Shown here: positions 1 to 8,962 of the stretch, in pieces
How the letters are laid out: every line of letters begins with the position of its first letter
How positions within the stretch are numbered: position 1 is the first letter of the stretch
Assembly: GCA_964344725.1 (NCBI GenBank)
Contig: CAYFOI010000003.1
Location: forward strand, 11,885 to 75,884
Length of the DNA: 64,000 bases
Direction of reading: 5' to 3'
From: CG2-30-44-17 sp964344725
GTDB lineage: Bacteria; Patescibacteriota; Gracilibacteria; UBA1369; UBA12470
The notes under the pieces: generated by a model
Database searches by the model: none
Seen by the model: only the letters and a program-made list of their open reading frames with translations
Told to the model about the DNA's origin: nothing
Translations under genes and position numbers: made by a program

Positions 1-62
1 CAGAACCTAGAGGGAAAGCGCAGAGGTTTGGAGGTAAAAGTGTTAGTCGATTAGAGCCTTTT

Positions 63-749
63 ATGGCTAGCCATTTGGGTGATTTACTAGGGGAAGATAG
101 GTTGGTGTGGCTTAGGGCACAAGCTAGAGCTGGTTCTGAAGCCAACCTTCGCGAGGAAGTGATTATGGATGACGAGTTGAATCCTCTTGTCGTAGCATGT
201 GTTGGGGAAGAGGTTTTCTGTTGGATGAGGGGGTCGGTTCAATTTGGGCTCGATTTTGGGAGGGATGTGCGTGGTTGGCGGGAGAGCATGAAAAGTTATC
301 CAGTATTAGATAGTTGGGTGGAAAGGTTGATGAGCGAAGATGAAACCAGGTTGTTTAGAGAGAGAAGTGGTTATCAAGAAGATACTTTCCCGTGCAGAAT
401 GGTTCCAGGCGTAGCGGCTGCTGCAAATGATTTGCAACTCAGTAATAATGTAGGTTGGAGACTTTGGGCGGCTATTATGAAAAAAGTTGTTATGAAGGAC
501 AGAGCTGTTATAGATCATGTTACCAATGCGCCAAAGTGGAGGGGTGCTCAGCAGAGTGTTGTGTATGGGGTCCTTGATGATTATCCTCAGCTAGTTGGGG
601 TTTTTGTTTCTCCGGTTGAAGTTCTTGGGTCGTCTAGGCGGATTGTTCACTCAAATCCTGAGGCGGTTGAAGCTATTGCTGAAAGAGAGGTTGGTAGAAG
701 AGGTATAACTCCGCAATTGAATTACAACCTGATTCCGCAGGCCGCTTAA
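63..749 (+). CDS. hypothetical protein, probably 5'-incomplete
   Basis: No family recognised. From this ATG the protein has 228 residues, with no signal peptide or membrane segment and several Trp residues, so it is probably soluble. The same frame stays open through bases 3-62 to the window edge without another start codon, so the native start may lie outside the window and residue numbering is provisional. It ends in TAA and is followed by about 95 non-coding bases. The G+T-rich sense strand matches the neighbouring + strand genes. Confidence 0.6.
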   Translation: MASHLGDLLGEDRLVWLRAQARAGSEANLREEVIMDDELNPLVVACVGEEVFCWMRGSVQFGLDFGRDVRGWRESMKSYPVLDSWVERLMSEDETRLFRERSGYQEDTFPCRMVPGVAAAANDLQLSNNVGWRLWAAIMKKVVMKDRAVIDHVTNAPKWRGAQQSVVYGVLDDYPQLVGVFVSPVEVLGSSRRIVHSNPEAVEAIAEREVGRRGITPQLNYNLIPQAA

Positions 750-846
750 GGCCGATTATGCAATCAAAGTGATTTTTTAGCCTTAGGAATTTGTTGTCGT
801 TTAATGTGTTCTTGTGTTATCAAGTTGTCCTATTAACAGAGGGGAT

Positions 847-1782
847 ATGAAGAAAATACTTGTGGCATTTCTGGTCTTTCTGTTTGTGCCTGTTGCATAT
901 GGTTTTTCCGATGTTAACGAGGATAGTGAACATTATGATGCTATTACTTTTCTGGAAGAGAGGGGAATTGTAAGTGGATATCCGGATGGGAGTTTTGGGG
1001 TAGATGATGAGGTCAATCGCGTGGAGGCTCTTTATATGATTCTGCAAAGTAGTGTTTCTTATCGTACGGCTAGTATTGAATTTCCTTATGCTGATTTTTG
1101 GGATATCGATACGGATGCTTGGTATTATGATAGTTTGGCGGAAGCTGTTTCTTATGGGATTGCTGCTGGCAATCCGGATGGGAGTTTTGACCCTGGCAGG
1201 TTTGTTAACAAAGTTGAGTTTTTGAAAATGCTTCTTCTTGCTTTTGAAATAGATGTGTCTGCGCATGAAGGGGATGAGTGGTATAGTGGATATTTAGGAT
1301 ATGCTAGAACTGTTGGGCTTGTTTATCCGAATATGGAGAATGACTTGGAGCCTTCAGTGTATTTGACTCGTGGGGATTGCGCGGAGATTCTTTATAAGAT
1401 GATTGTGATTGATGAGGGTGGGGATTTGCAGAAGTTGCTTTCGATGGTTGAGGCTTATTTGGTGCAGGTGCTTGTTGATTTAAATTTGGATGATATTAAT
1501 AGTGCATTAGAAGATTCTGCTAATGCTGTGTTCTATTCTGAAATGGCTTTGGATATTGATTCTGATGAGGGCTTGGTCAATGCTGTAAATAAAATTGCTC
1601 TTGGTTTTCAGGAGCTTTGTTTAGCTTATCAGGCTGGTCTTGATGGGGATCCGGATTCTGCTGCGGAGCATGTTGAAAATGCGAAGCAATATGCTACGGA
1701 TGCGTATTATGATGATACATCGACTCAGTCTTTGGGTGCTCAAATCAAAGAGTTTGGGGATGAGTTACTGGACAATTTGTAG
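847..1782 (+). CDS. secreted SLH-domain protein
   Basis: Starts with a clear signal peptide (MKKILVAFLVFLFVPVAYG). Two good S-layer homology repeats follow: residues about 20-68 (FSDV...GIVSGYPDGSFG...VNRVEAL) and about 80-130 (YADF...GIAAGNPDGSF...VNKVEFLKML), then a degenerate third (about 140-185). SLH triplets usually bind secondary cell-wall polymer, so this is probably a surface protein. The last ~110 residues are acidic and helical, of unknown role. An upstream in-frame ATG at 814 would put 11 polar residues before the signal peptide. The ATG at 847 is preceded by GAGGGG, one of the few Shine-Dalgarno-like sequences in the window. Confidence 0.85.
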   Translation: MKKILVAFLVFLFVPVAYGFSDVNEDSEHYDAITFLEERGIVSGYPDGSFGVDDEVNRVEALYMILQSSVSYRTASIEFPYADFWDIDTDAWYYDSLAEAVSYGIAAGNPDGSFDPGRFVNKVEFLKMLLLAFEIDVSAHEGDEWYSGYLGYARTVGLVYPNMENDLEPSVYLTRGDCAEILYKMIVIDEGGDLQKLLSMVEAYLVQVLVDLNLDDINSALEDSANAVFYSEMALDIDSDEGLVNAVNKIALGFQELCLAYQAGLDGDPDSAAEHVENAKQYATDAYYDDTSTQSLGAQIKEFGDELLDNL

Positions 1783-1845
1783 AGATCGTTGCCTAGTCTT
1801 GTTTTGGTTTGGTGTTTTACGTCGGTATTGGGGAATAGTCAATTC

Positions 1846-1881
1846 TTGCTGGTGGAACAGGATGTTTTTTTAAGGTATAAT
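1846..1881 (+). promoter_or_regulatory. possible promoter of the giant surface protein
   Basis: A perfect TATAAT lies at 1876-1881, 22 bases before the ATG at 1904. No good -35 box is present at the usual spacing; TTGCTG at 1846 is too far away. The intervening leader is A-rich with no Shine-Dalgarno. Confidence 0.4.
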
Positions 1882-1903
1882 CTTTGGATTTAAAAAAATA
1901 AAA

Positions 1904-4900
1904 ATGAAAAGATTTATCTTCGTTATATTGGGACTTATCTTTGTCAGTACTCAAGCGTTGGCATTAAGCAGTAGTGATGATTATACGATCGAGACTAAGA
2001 TGCGGGCTAGTAGCAGTGATTTTATAGTTTTGCAGACTGATGATGATCAAGATTACTCTGATACTGATGAGACTATTGATACAACAACAACTACAACAAC
2101 TACTATCTATGGTGGGGGAGCTGCATCTTCTGTCGAATCGGACGACGTTGATTATGATGAGGTTTTTGCGACGACGGATAGCACTCCTATTGTCTCTGAT
2201 ATTTTGGAGCCATCGCAAACATATACGGTTTCAATTTCTAATGAGTATGGCGAAGAGATTGAATCTTATCAGTTTGAGACAGATGTTAGTGGTCAGTTTA
2301 TTTATGAGCTTATTACAAAGCTTGAAGATGGTGTTTATACGGCTTTGGTTTTGGATGCGAATGATAATCGTATTAAGGAATATCAGTTTGATATAAGTAC
2401 GGATGTTATTGAACCTTCGTTGGAAGTTATGGCTTTTGGCGAAAAAGAGATTGTTACTTTAGATTTTGATGGGGTGATGGATTTGGGGAGAATCCTGATG
2501 GAAGAAGATTCTAAGTTGTATGGATATGCTGTTCCTTTTGCAGAAGTGATAGTTTATTTCCACAGTGATATCTGGGTTGAGGAAACTGTTGCTGATGAAT
2601 TTGGTTATTTCGAAGTTCCTATACCTGGTCATCTTGGTGAAGGGGCTCATACAGCTTATATAACTCAAATTTATCCTGATTCGACAATATCTGAGGATCT
2701 TACTTATACTTTTGAACTGGTGGTTCCATCTGAGGGAAATGTTGAACTGTGGGCTGTTGTTGGATCGATTTTGTTTCTGGTGTTTTTGATGTTGTTTGCT
2801 AGAGGCGGTATGAAGAGGTGGTTTGCTAGGTTTGCTGTGATTGTTTTGTTGGTTTCGGTAGTGCAAGTTGGGCATCCTTTTGCTGATAGTGTGCCGGAGT
2901 TTATTGTCTATGATGGGCGGCTTCTTTCTAGTTCGGGAGAGGTTGTTAGTTCGGAGTATGATTTTAGGTTCTCGTTTTGGTCGGATGCTGATTTTGATGG
3001 AGATGTGATTGAAGATGCGGCTTGGTATGAAGAGCAGACCGTGACTCTTGATAGTGATGGTGGATTCTCTGTACATATTGGAGAGGTTACCCCTTTGCCT
3101 GTTTTTGACTCTGAAGTCTACAAGTTTTTACAAGTAGAAATAAAGGCTCATGGCCAGGCTGATACCGAATATCAATTAATGGATCCGACTGGCGACAATG
3201 GTGCCGATGAAATTGATCGTGAGGCTCTGGGGTTAACATATTATGCTTATCAATCTCATAGTGCTGAAGGTAGTTTGCAAGATGTTTTTGTAATAGATAT
3301 TGATGATACTGCGACGTCAGAAATTGGTCTTCAGTTTGGTTCTGCGATTGAGAAGATACTGTCTTACGATATTGAGAAGCAGTATTTTAATTTTAATGAT
3401 GATGTGAATATCGAAGGCGATCTTACTATTAGTGGGCTTGTGGATGGCTACGATATTTCTGGTTATAGTGGGTATGCTACTTTGGCTGACTCCGAGAGTT
3501 TGATTGTCGATCATGCGTCTAGAGAGAGTTATGACTATCAAGTGACAGCGCTTCTGAGTGTTAACAATACGGGTCTTACCGATGAAAGCTTGGATTTTTC
3601 TGATGAAAGTTTGTATGAGGTTGAAGATTCGGAAGTGGGTACAGATTTTATTTATGGTGGTGTGAGGCTACATAATTCTGGAGGTTCTTTGCAGAGTTAT
3701 GAGTATGATGTTTCTAGTTATGATGAGGAAAAGATTGATTTTGAAGGTGGGGTTGCGAGCTTAAAGAAAGTTTCGGTCGGGGATGATTTTAGTAATGGTA
3801 GTCATGATGGTATTGCGATTTCTGGTGATAGTTCGTTGGTTCTCTCGGGTGCTACTGAGGGTGCTTTTGTTTCTGAAATTTTTGATTTTGGAGAAAGTGT
3901 TTCTTTTGAGGAGTTTTCTTATGAAGTTAATTATGAAACGTTTGATGTTGGGGATGATCCGTATGAGTTTTCGGGGGATTCTTATGAAGATGTGGCCGGT
4001 GTTAGTGGGCCTATGAGTGTTGAATTTTGGTTTAAAACTGAAGAGGCTGGAGGTCTTTTTGATGGAGTTTATGTTGGGCAAGATGGAAAAATCCATTATG
4101 AGGGATATGCAACATCTTCTGAGGTTGTTGATGGGGAGTGGCATCATTTGGTTGTGTCTGACGATATTTATTTGGATGGTGTTTCGCAGAGTTTTGATAT
4201 TTCGAATGTTGGCGATGGTAGTAACTTGGAATTGGGGTATGCCGAAGTGCCCGTAGGCGAGGCTTTATCAGTTTCTAATGTCTCTGATGATTGGCAGGCA
4301 GTCTCTTTGGATAATTCGTATGCTAATCCTGTGATTGTTTGTACTTATAATTTGCCAAGTTTGTCTTCCAACCCTGCTGTTACTAGAATTAATAATATTG
4401 GTACTTCGAGTTTTGATTTAAAATTACAAAGTCCTAGTGGATCTTCTGTTACTTCTGGTGACGTGTATTGTGTTGTCATTGATGAAGGGGATTGGACGCT
4501 TACTAATGGTGTTTCTCTTGAGGCTTTTGCTTATCAGTCTACGAGTCTTGATTATTCTTCTAATTGGGTTGGTGAAGAGATTGATTTAGTAAAGTCGTAT
4601 ACAACTCCTGTGATTTTTGGACAGGTTATGAGTTATAACGACGAGCGTTGGTCTGTTTTCTGGGACAGGGGTTCTTCTTCTCGCGGTGTTGTACCATCTG
4701 CTGGTGATGTTTATATTGGTATGCATATTGGTCAGGATCCTGATATTTCGAGAGATAGCGAAATACTTGGATATATAGTTGTGGAAGAGGGGATGGGTAC
4801 GGTTAATGGCATCGATTACGAGGTTTATTATGGGGCTGACTCTGTTGGAGGTATGAGCACTGCTGTTCCTTTTCAATATAGTGTTAGTGGGGATTATGAT

Positions 4901-6148
4901 ATGGGTATTTTGACTCAAGCAGCTATGGATGGAAGCGATGGTGGTTGGGCTGTTTTTTATGGCGAAGATCCAATTCGCGATGCTGAAATAGATTTAGCTA
5001 TTGATGAGGATAAGGTTGGTGATTCTGAGAGATACCATACTACTGAGCAAGCTGCTTATTGGTTATTTAGTGAGGAAGGAACTCTCACTGTTGATGGTTA
5101 TTTTGTTGGGTCTATTGATGACGTGGTGGTTCATGATGGTTATTTGACTCAAGAAGAGGTTCTTAATGATTATCTGGGTGGAGTTTTGGATGCTACGGTG
5201 ATGTCTAGGACTTGTTATATTTCCGATTGTTCGGATCAAAGCTTTGGAGAGTTTAGTCCGGGGACAGAAGGTCAATACTTTCAGTATCAAGTTGTTATGG
5301 GTACGGATGATATTTCTTATTCCCCTGAGATTAGTGATATTTATATTGGGACTGATGTTTATTATGATGATAGTCCGGCTGCCATGGGTGGGGGTGATGA
5401 ATTTACAGTTCTTGTGAGTTTTGGTGACGAATCTACGGGTGATATTCGTTATCAGGTATCTAATGATGGGATGAATTATTACTATTGGGATGGCTCTGCT
5501 TGGGTTTATGCTAGTGCTTCTTCGCAGTCAAATACGGCTGCGGATATTAATGCTAATGCTGCTTCGTTTGAAGGTGGCGAATTTTATTGGAAAGCTTTCT
5601 TTGTCTCTGATGGGTCTGCCGAGGCTTCGCTTGATTCTGTGAGCGTTGAGCTTTCAACAGCTTCTTATCCTGTGGGGGAAAGCTATTATGTTGTTACGAC
5701 TGCTGAAAGTCAGCTCACTGGTGTTTGGGGTGAGGTGCATGGTGTTACTGTTGAAGATGCCGTGCCAGATGGTACAGTACTTAAATATTTGGTGTCTTTT
5801 GATGGCCGCTCAAGTTGGTATTATTGGGATGGGGATGCTTGGGTTTTGGCTGGTAGTGATTTGGATGCCGAGGGCGTCTTTACTAATGCGAATAATAGCA
5901 GTGAGCTTGAGGCTGTTTCTGATTGGAGTTTGGTTGATGGTGTTTTGGATTTTTCTGCTGTTTTTTGGAGTAGTGAGATTGGTTATACTTCTTCTTTGGA
6001 TCAAATTACGCTTAATTACGATGAGCCGGAGATTTGGCGTGTGATTGATGGAGATAGTCAATATCCGATAGATTTTATTAGCGATACTCAAACTAGGATT
6101 ACTAATAATTCTGGCCAGACTCAGACGGTCAGGTTGTATATTAGGTAG
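1904..6148 (+). CDS. giant cell-surface protein with LamG-like domain; looks like a two-gene fusion
   Basis: 1414 residues. In order: signal peptide (1-21); acidic segment with a poly-Thr run (about 59-67); a beta-rich region (about 90-275); a hydrophobic helix (about 278-298); then MKRWFARFAVIVLLVSV at residue 303, which looks exactly like a second signal peptide; then about 1090 extracellular-type residues. These include a concanavalin A/LamG-like segment (about 700-783, EFWFKT...DGEWHHLVV) and two copies of a module with YYWDG.AWV (about 1192 and 1305). The arrangement suggests a membrane-anchored protein fused in frame to a separately exported one. Very Asp/Ser/Gly-rich. Function unknown; adhesion or a surface layer is plausible from the domains. 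Follows the SLH gene by 121 bases. Confidence 0.8.
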   Translation: MKRFIFVILGLIFVSTQALALSSSDDYTIETKMRASSSDFIVLQTDDDQDYSDTDETIDTTTTTTTTIYGGGAASSVESDDVDYDEVFATTDSTPIVSDILEPSQTYTVSISNEYGEEIESYQFETDVSGQFIYELITKLEDGVYTALVLDANDNRIKEYQFDISTDVIEPSLEVMAFGEKEIVTLDFDGVMDLGRILMEEDSKLYGYAVPFAEVIVYFHSDIWVEETVADEFGYFEVPIPGHLGEGAHTAYITQIYPDSTISEDLTYTFELVVPSEGNVELWAVVGSILFLVFLMLFARGGMKRWFARFAVIVLLVSVVQVGHPFADSVPEFIVYDGRLLSSSGEVVSSEYDFRFSFWSDADFDGDVIEDAAWYEEQTVTLDSDGGFSVHIGEVTPLPVFDSEVYKFLQVEIKAHGQADTEYQLMDPTGDNGADEIDREALGLTYYAYQSHSAEGSLQDVFVIDIDDTATSEIGLQFGSAIEKILSYDIEKQYFNFNDDVNIEGDLTISGLVDGYDISGYSGYATLADSESLIVDHASRESYDYQVTALLSVNNTGLTDESLDFSDESLYEVEDSEVGTDFIYGGVRLHNSGGSLQSYEYDVSSYDEEKIDFEGGVASLKKVSVGDDFSNGSHDGIAISGDSSLVLSGATEGAFVSEIFDFGESVSFEEFSYEVNYETFDVGDDPYEFSGDSYEDVAGVSGPMSVEFWFKTEEAGGLFDGVYVGQDGKIHYEGYATSSEVVDGEWHHLVVSDDIYLDGVSQSFDISNVGDGSNLELGYAEVPVGEALSVSNVSDDWQAVSLDNSYANPVIVCTYNLPSLSSNPAVTRINNIGTSSFDLKLQSPSGSSVTSGDVYCVVIDEGDWTLTNGVSLEAFAYQSTSLDYSSNWVGEEIDLVKSYTTPVIFGQVMSYNDERWSVFWDRGSSSRGVVPSAGDVYIGMHIGQDPDISRDSEILGYIVVEEGMGTVNGIDYEVYYGADSVGGMSTAVPFQYSVSGDYDMGILTQAAMDGSDGGWAVFYGEDPIRDAEIDLAIDEDKVGDSERYHTTEQAAYWLFSEEGTLTVDGYFVGSIDDVVVHDGYLTQEEVLNDYLGGVLDATVMSRTCYISDCSDQSFGEFSPGTEGQYFQYQVVMGTDDISYSPEISDIYIGTDVYYDDSPAAMGGGDEFTVLVSFGDESTGDIRYQVSNDGMNYYYWDGSAWVYASASSQSNTAADINANAASFEGGEFYWKAFFVSDGSAEASLDSVSVELSTASYPVGESYYVVTTAESQLTGVWGEVHGVTVEDAVPDGTVLKYLVSFDGRSSWYYWDGDAWVLAGSDLDAEGVFTNANNSSELEAVSDWSLVDGVLDFSAVFWSSEIGYTSSLDQITLNYDEPEIWRVIDGDSQYPIDFISDTQTRITNNSGQTQTVRLYIR

Positions 6149-6153
6149 TTTAA

Positions 6154-6426
6154 TTATCCGAATTGTCTTCTTTCTGATTCCATGATTCCTAGGACTATTG
6201 TCATAGCTAGCTGTATTGCATTATCGGGGGGTATGCCATCTTGTTCGAATGCTAATCTTATTCTTATTACGTCTGAGTCAAATGCCATCATACGTTGAGC
6301 TGGATCTTCAATTGGGTTATTCAATCTTTCGCGTGTAGCTACGGCTCCTTATGGAGTTTCTAATCCTCTCAGCCAGGATTCGAATTCTGCAGAATCTTCT
6401 AATTGAGCACCTTTTCTTAGTGGCAT
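6154..6426 (-). pseudogene. small gene with one in-frame stop codon
   Basis: On the minus strand an ATG (6424-6426) opens a frame reading MPLRKGAQLEDSAEFESW...LETP, hits TAA at 6349-6351 after 25 codons, then continues in the same frame for 64 codons (GAVATRERLNNPIEDPAQ...ESERRQFG) to a second TAA at 6154. Both halves look coding: helical, charged, with codon use like nearby minus-strand genes. It lies in the 348-base gap between convergent and divergent neighbours. Most likely a recent nonsense mutation in a gene of unknown function; a sequencing error or readthrough cannot be excluded. Confidence 0.55.
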
Positions 6427-6496
6427 CGTTTTTTTTCTGGCTAAATCTTACAGTTTGAGTTACATTTGAGGCTCGGAGGATTAAACTACCATAAAT

Positions 6497-7432
6497 ATGG
6501 CATCAAACATAAGAATTTTCGCTGGAACGTCTCATCCTGAGCTGGCGAAAGCTATTTGTAAAAAACTTGGGACAAAGCTTTCTGAGCTAGAGACTTCCAG
6601 GTTTGCTTGTGGAGAAATCTATGCAAAGCCTGCATCCACTGTACGGGGTGATGATGTGTTCATTATTCAGACAGCAACATCGAATGTTAACGAAGAGCTT
6701 ATGGAGCTCTTTATTATTATCGATGCGATGAAGAGGTCTTTTGCGAAAAATGTTCATGTTGTGATCCCACATTTTCCTTATGCGCGTCAGGATCGTGTTG
6801 CGTCTCCGCGCGAGCCGATTTCTGCGAAGGTTGTTGCGAATTTGATTGGTGCGGCTGGGGCTGATCACGTGATGGTTGTTCAGATTCACTCTGAACAACA
6901 GCAAGGTTTCTTTCCTTTCCCAATTGATCATTTGAATGCGAGGAAGCTTTTTGCGAAATATTTTAAGAAGAAAAAAATCAAAGATCTTGTTGTAGTAGCT
7001 CCAGATGCTGGGGCTGCGAAAGATGCTGATCGTTTAGCGCGGCACTTGGATACAACGATAGCGGTAATGAGTAAGGTTCGGCCTGAGCATAACAAGGCGG
7101 AGATTACGTCTCTTGTCGGTGATGTTGAAGGGAAGAACTGCATCATTTTTGATGATATGATCGATACGGCGGGAAGTATTTGTGCGGCGCATGATTATTT
7201 AAAGAAGCATGGGGCGAAAGATGTTTATGTCGCAGCGACTCATGCGATTTTCTCAGGTCCGGCTGTGGAAAGGCTGAATAAAACTGGCTTCAAAGGAGTG
7301 CTTGTAACAGATACGATTCCTGTGAAGGATAAGGTGAAAGGGCTTGAGGTTATTTCGGTAGCTCCTATGCTTGCGGCGGTGATTAAGAATGTTCATGAGG
7401 GGAAGAGTGTGACGTCGGTGTATAGAGGTTAG
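6497..7432 (+). CDS. prs: ribose-phosphate pyrophosphokinase (PRPP synthetase)
   Basis: Makes 5-phosphoribosyl-1-pyrophosphate from ribose-5-phosphate and ATP, the precursor used by PyrE and by purine, NAD, His and Trp synthesis. 311 residues, full length for the family. Visible motifs: the flexible-loop/ATP segment PHFPYARQDR (about 92-101), the HSEQQQGFF segment, and the PRPP-binding loop FDDMIDTAGS (about 216-225). GGAGGA lies 16 bases before the ATG, too far for a normal ribosome site. The TAG stop is the first TAG of a repeat array, so the end of the gene merges with the spacer. With rpiB and rpe just downstream it supplies ribose-5-phosphate chemistry. Confidence 0.95.
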   Translation: MASNIRIFAGTSHPELAKAICKKLGTKLSELETSRFACGEIYAKPASTVRGDDVFIIQTATSNVNEELMELFIIIDAMKRSFAKNVHVVIPHFPYARQDRVASPREPISAKVVANLIGAAGADHVMVVQIHSEQQQGFFPFPIDHLNARKLFAKYFKKKKIKDLVVVAPDAGAAKDADRLARHLDTTIAVMSKVRPEHNKAEITSLVGDVEGKNCIIFDDMIDTAGSICAAHDYLKKHGAKDVYVAATHAIFSGPAVERLNKTGFKGVLVTDTIPVKDKVKGLEVISVAPMLAAVIKNVHEGKSVTSVYRG

Positions 7433-7467
7433 CTATTTAGCTTTTTAGCTAGTTAGCTATTTAGGAA
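7429..7467 (+). repeat. 8-base-period TTAGCTNN spacer repeat
   Basis: Five units of TTAGCTAT, TTAGCTTT, TTAGCTAG, TTAGCTAT, TTAGG. The prs stop codon is the TAG of the first unit. Downstream bases to 7492 are a looser TAATA/TAGTTAATA tract. Confidence 0.8.
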
Positions 7468-7498
7468 CTAATAACTAATAGTTAATAACTTGAATGAC

Positions 7499-7532
7499 AT
7501 GCACGTTTATATTGGTTCAGATCACGGTGGTT
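7499..7532 (+). other. second copy of the rpiB 5' end (gene remnant)
   Basis: 34 bases starting with ATG that match the first 34 bases of rpiB (7636-7669) at 30 positions, including 25 identical bases in a row, reading MHVYIGSDHGG against MRVYIGSDHGG. The match stops exactly where the stem-loop begins. The frame runs on through the stem-loop for about 41 codons, but that continuation has no protein-like support. Confidence 0.8.
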
Positions 7533-7534
7533 GC

Positions 7535-7603
7535 GGTTTGACGGAGATATCTCTCGCTGGGTTCTCGCTTCGCTGTGAAGTCGCTCGTGATATCTGTCAA
7601 ACC
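7535..7603 (+). repeat. family B stem-loop between rpiB remnant and rpiB
   Basis: Imperfect inverted repeat: GGTTTGACGGAGATATC at the left against GATATCTGTCAAACC at the right. The loop side carries the family motifs CTCGCT (left) and AAGTCGCTCGT (right), shared with the elements near 9161, 35950 and 41574. Confidence 0.7.
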
Positions 7604-7635
7604 TTTAATATTTTATTTAAATAATTGTTTTATTC

Positions 7636-8073
7636 ATGAGAGTCTATATTGGTTCAGATCACGGTGGTTATAAATTGAAAGAAGCTCTGAAGGAAATGCT
7701 TGAGGTCCAGGGTACCGAGTTTACGGATTTGGGATGTTTTAATGAGGAGAGTTGTGACTATCCGGATATTGCTAGAGAGGTTTGTGAGAAAGTTGCTGCT
7801 GATCCTGCGTCGCGGGGTGTTTTGGTTTGTGGGACTGGGCTTGGAATGTCGATGGCGGCTAACAAATATCCTGGGATTCGTGCTGCTATGTGTACGACTG
7901 AATATATGGCGCAAATGGCGCGGGAGCACAATGATGCTCAGGTGATTTGCATGGGTGGTCGTGTAATTGATGTTGAGATTGGGAAGAAAATGCTTGCGAT
8001 GTTTTTGAAAACAGATTTTTCAGGGGAGGAGAGACATAAGAGAAGGATAGATGGGGTGATGAATATAGTATGA
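7636..8073 (+). CDS. rpiB: ribose-5-phosphate isomerase B
   Basis: Interconverts ribulose-5-phosphate and ribose-5-phosphate. 145 residues, normal for the RpiB/LacAB family. Motifs: N-terminal IGSDHGGYKLKE, the catalytic Cys in GVLVCGTGLGMSMAANK (about residue 64), and HNDAQVICMGGR (about 98-110). The C-terminal segment RHKRRIDGVMNI is typical. Ends in TGA, showing TGA is a stop here. Sits between prs and rpe. A partial copy of its 5' end and a stem-loop lie just upstream. No Shine-Dalgarno (leader is T/A-rich). Confidence 0.95.
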   Translation: MRVYIGSDHGGYKLKEALKEMLEVQGTEFTDLGCFNEESCDYPDIAREVCEKVAADPASRGVLVCGTGLGMSMAANKYPGIRAAMCTTEYMAQMAREHNDAQVICMGGRVIDVEIGKKMLAMFLKTDFSGEERHKRRIDGVMNIV

Positions 8074-8135
8074 TTTTTGGTCGATAGGCTCTTTCACTTA
8101 CGTACAGTACGTTCTTTCGCCTATCGCCAAAAATC
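8072..8135 (+). repeat. stem-loop at the rpiB 3' end
   Basis: Arms GATTTTTGGTCGATAGGC (8072-8089) and GCCTATCGCCAAAAATC (8119-8135) pair with a single bulge; a short inner palindrome ACGTACAGTACGT lies in the loop. The left arm begins inside the rpiB stop codon. The arms do not end in a T-run, so this is not a textbook terminator. Confidence 0.7.
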
Positions 8136-8215
8136 TTAATGTTCTTTATTAGCTATTTCTCTATGTGAGAAATTCTATTACTATGGTTGCAGAATTAGTT
8201 CATTATCAAGTCACC

Positions 8216-8845
8216 ATGAACGTGAAAATTGCACCATCAATATTGTCGGCAGATTTCGGGAGACTCAACGAGGAGATCGCTGATGTTGCTGCTAAGGGGG
8301 CAGATTGGGTGCATGTTGATGTGATGGATGGGCATTTTGTTCCGAATCTGACTTTTGGGGCGCCGGTTGTTAGGTGCATCAAGACAGATTTGCCTTTGGA
8401 TGTGCATTTGATGATTGAGAACCCCGAGAAATATGTTTCGGATTTTGTTGATGCCGGGGCGGACTGGATTACAGTTCACTTCGAGACGTGTGACGATCTT
8501 AAAGGGGTGCTTGAAGATATTAAGATTGCTGGAGTTAAATGCGGTGTTTCTGTGAAGCCTGGGACTGCGATTTCGGAATTAAAACCGTATCTCGGTGATT
8601 TGGATCTTATCCTTATTATGAGTGTTGAGCCTGGTTTTGGAGGGCAGGAATTTATGGAGTCAGCAATTGATAAAATTAAGTGGCTTCGTGAGCAAGGCTT
8701 CGAAGGAGAGGTTAGTGTTGATGGTGGAATAAATGCGGATACGGGGAAGTTGTGCCGCGATGCTGGTGCGAATGTGCTTGTTGCGGGGAGTTATATTTTT
8801 GGAGCGGAGGATAGAAGTGAAGCGATAGCTTCGCTTAGGGAGTAG
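8216..8845 (+). CDS. rpe: ribulose-phosphate 3-epimerase
   Basis: Interconverts ribulose-5-phosphate and xylulose-5-phosphate in the non-oxidative pentose phosphate pathway. TIM barrel, 209 residues from this start. Motifs: APSILSADF at the N-terminus, HVDVMDGHFVPNLTFG (about 33-48), SVEPGFGGQEF (about 138-148) and SVDGGIN (about 172). The family usually begins just before APSILSADF, so the ATG at 8216 is preferred over in-frame ATGs at 8165 and 8183. No Shine-Dalgarno. Confidence 0.93.
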   Translation: MNVKIAPSILSADFGRLNEEIADVAAKGADWVHVDVMDGHFVPNLTFGAPVVRCIKTDLPLDVHLMIENPEKYVSDFVDAGADWITVHFETCDDLKGVLEDIKIAGVKCGVSVKPGTAISELKPYLGDLDLILIMSVEPGFGGQEFMESAIDKIKWLREQGFEGEVSVDGGINADTGKLCRDAGANVLVAGSYIFGAEDRSEAIASLRE

Positions 8846-8855
8846 AGTTAGGTTT

Positions 8856-8877
8856 AATTCCGTCCTAGGACAGAATT
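8856..8877. repeat. short palindrome after rpe
   Basis: AATTC-GTCCT / AGGAC-GAATT with one mismatched pair, ten base pairs with no loop. Lies 10 bases after the rpe stop. Confidence 0.5.
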
Positions 8878-8962
8878 TCTAGGTTGATTTGGCTAACTGG
8901 GGTTGTTCTGTATTGAAAAAAAGCAAGTTTTCCCTTAAAATTCGCTCTGCTTTGCACAAAAT

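Noticed and set aside
2459..3076. Long minus-strand frame inside the giant surface gene
   Set aside because: Low-complexity shadow; composition follows from the T/G-rich coding strand and it has no recognisable motif.
7499..7624. 41-codon frame starting at the rpiB remnant
   Set aside because: Only the first 11 codons have support; the rest is the stem-loop read by chance.
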